Below are positions 5,366-5,531 of a DNA stretch of 5,531 nt, one piece after another. Every line of letters starts with the position of its first letter. Within the stretch, counting starts at the first letter, position 1. Below the pieces are notes generated by a model. It was not told where the DNA came from. It searched no databases and worked only from the letters and a program-made list of their open reading frames with translations. A program made the translations under genes and the position numbers. The stretch spans positions 1 through 5,531 of the forward strand of contig CALGBN010000240.1 of the NCBI GenBank assembly GCA_937877765.1, written 5' to 3'. Origin of the DNA: Candidatus Bathyarchaeota archaeon (GTDB lineage Archaea; Thermoproteota; Bathyarchaeia; TCS64).

Positions 5366-5372
5366 ATTTAAC
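5366..5372 (+). promoter_or_regulatory. Putative TATA box for the truncated right-end gene
   Basis: ATTTAAC is centred about 33 bp upstream of the TTG at 5402, which helps choose between the in-frame candidate starts TTG 5393, TTG 5402 and ATG 5411. It is a moderate match only. Confidence 0.3.
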
Positions 5373-5401
5373 GACCCAAGGTATCTCTGTGGTTGTCAAC
5401 C

Positions 5402-5484
5402 TTGCCAAAGATGAAGCCAGTCGTTGAATCACAGGGCGTCAAGCTCTATTGCCCAGCGGATGGTAGGTTTGCCTTCTTTAACAG
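5402..5484 (+). CDS. 5' fragment of an unidentified protein with a CPADG motif (truncated by adapter)
   Basis: From the TTG at 5402 the frame encodes MPKMKPVVESQGVKLYCPAD followed by GRFAFFN, 27 codons of genuine sequence before library adapter begins at 5485. The LYCPADGRF segment looks like one half of a Cys-x-x zinc-binding knuckle or the first strand of a zinc-ribbon domain, but only one cysteine is visible, so this is a suggestion. TTG 5402 is preferred on promoter spacing; ATG 5411 would remove three residues. The frame stays open to the window edge, but everything after codon 27 (C-L-L-Y-T-S-D-A-A-D-E...) is translated adapter and must not be counted as protein. It is divergent from the 97-residue gene. 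Confidence 0.55.
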
Positions 5485-5531
5485 CTGTCTCTTATACACA
5501 TCTGACGCTGCCGACGAATTAGACGGTGTAG
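5485..5531. other. Illumina Nextera adapter contamination at contig end
   Basis: Bases 5485-5503 read CTGTCTCTTATACACATCT, the 19-bp Tn5 mosaic end used in Nextera libraries. Bases 5504-5517 read GACGCTGCCGACGA, the reverse complement of the Nextera Read 1 tail. Bases 5518-5525 (ATTAGACG) are the reverse complement of CGTCTAAT, which I recall as Nextera i5 index 510. Bases 5526-5531 (GTGTAG) begin the P5-side sequence. The order is exactly that of read-through from a short insert into the i5 adapter. This block is synthetic and not part of the genome. Confidence 0.98.

Noticed and set aside
1..5484. CRISPR array, toxin-antitoxin pair, phage or other defence module, tRNA or riboswitch
   Set aside because: I saw no regularly spaced direct repeats, no tRNA-like cloverleaf and no recognisable defence or mobile-element proteins. 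The intergenic regions are too short (under 110 bp) for a typical riboswitch.
5485..5503. Tn5-like 19-bp mosaic end as evidence of a transposon terminus
   Set aside because: It is followed directly by the Nextera primer tail, an index and P5-side bases, which occur only in library adapters. No transposase or target-site duplication is present.

Overview
The window is 5.5 kb of compact, moderately AT-rich chromosomal DNA that reads as archaeal. Almost every gene has an A/T-rich TATA-like box centred roughly 25-35 bp upstream of its start codon. There is almost no Shine-Dalgarno sequence. TTG and GTG starts are used freely, and the gene families present (TIGR04076-type, archaeal CBS protein, cytoplasmic Ntn asparaginase) fit an uncultured archaeon. 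A Thorarchaeota- or Bathyarchaeota-like source is only a guess. There are no rRNA, tRNA, CRISPR or mobile-element features.

Layout, left to right: a CBS-domain gene cut by the left edge (1-168, minus); an MFS transporter (213-1457, minus); a divergently transcribed 90-residue TIGR04076-type protein (1546-1818, plus), whose 3' end overlaps a second, unrelated-looking MFS transporter (1801-3012, minus); a glycosylasparaginase-family Ntn hydrolase (3073-4017, minus); a divergent L-2-amino-thiazoline-4-carboxylate hydrolase-like protein (4098-4574, plus); an easily missed 41-residue coiled-coil ORF with a TTG start (4624-4749, plus); an unrecognised 74-residue protein (4791-5015, plus); a convergent unrecognised 97-residue protein (5012-5305, minus); and the first 27 codons of a gene with a CPADG motif (from 5402, plus).

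The right end is not biology. Bases 5485-5531 are Illumina Nextera library adapter: the Tn5 mosaic end, the Read 1 tail, an 8-base index and six bases of the P5 side. The genuine sequence ends at 5484. The last ORF stays open through the adapter and would give a false C-terminus if annotated automatically.

The genes do not form one obvious operon. The asparaginase and the second MFS gene lie on the same strand 60 bp apart and might be co-transcribed. Together with the ATC-hydrolase-like gene sharing the divergent promoter, they hint at scavenging of small amino-acid or amide compounds, but this is inference. I did not find a convincing new multi-gene system. The most notable observations are the adapter contamination, the very regular short-leader promoter architecture, and the small uncharacterised proteins on the right.
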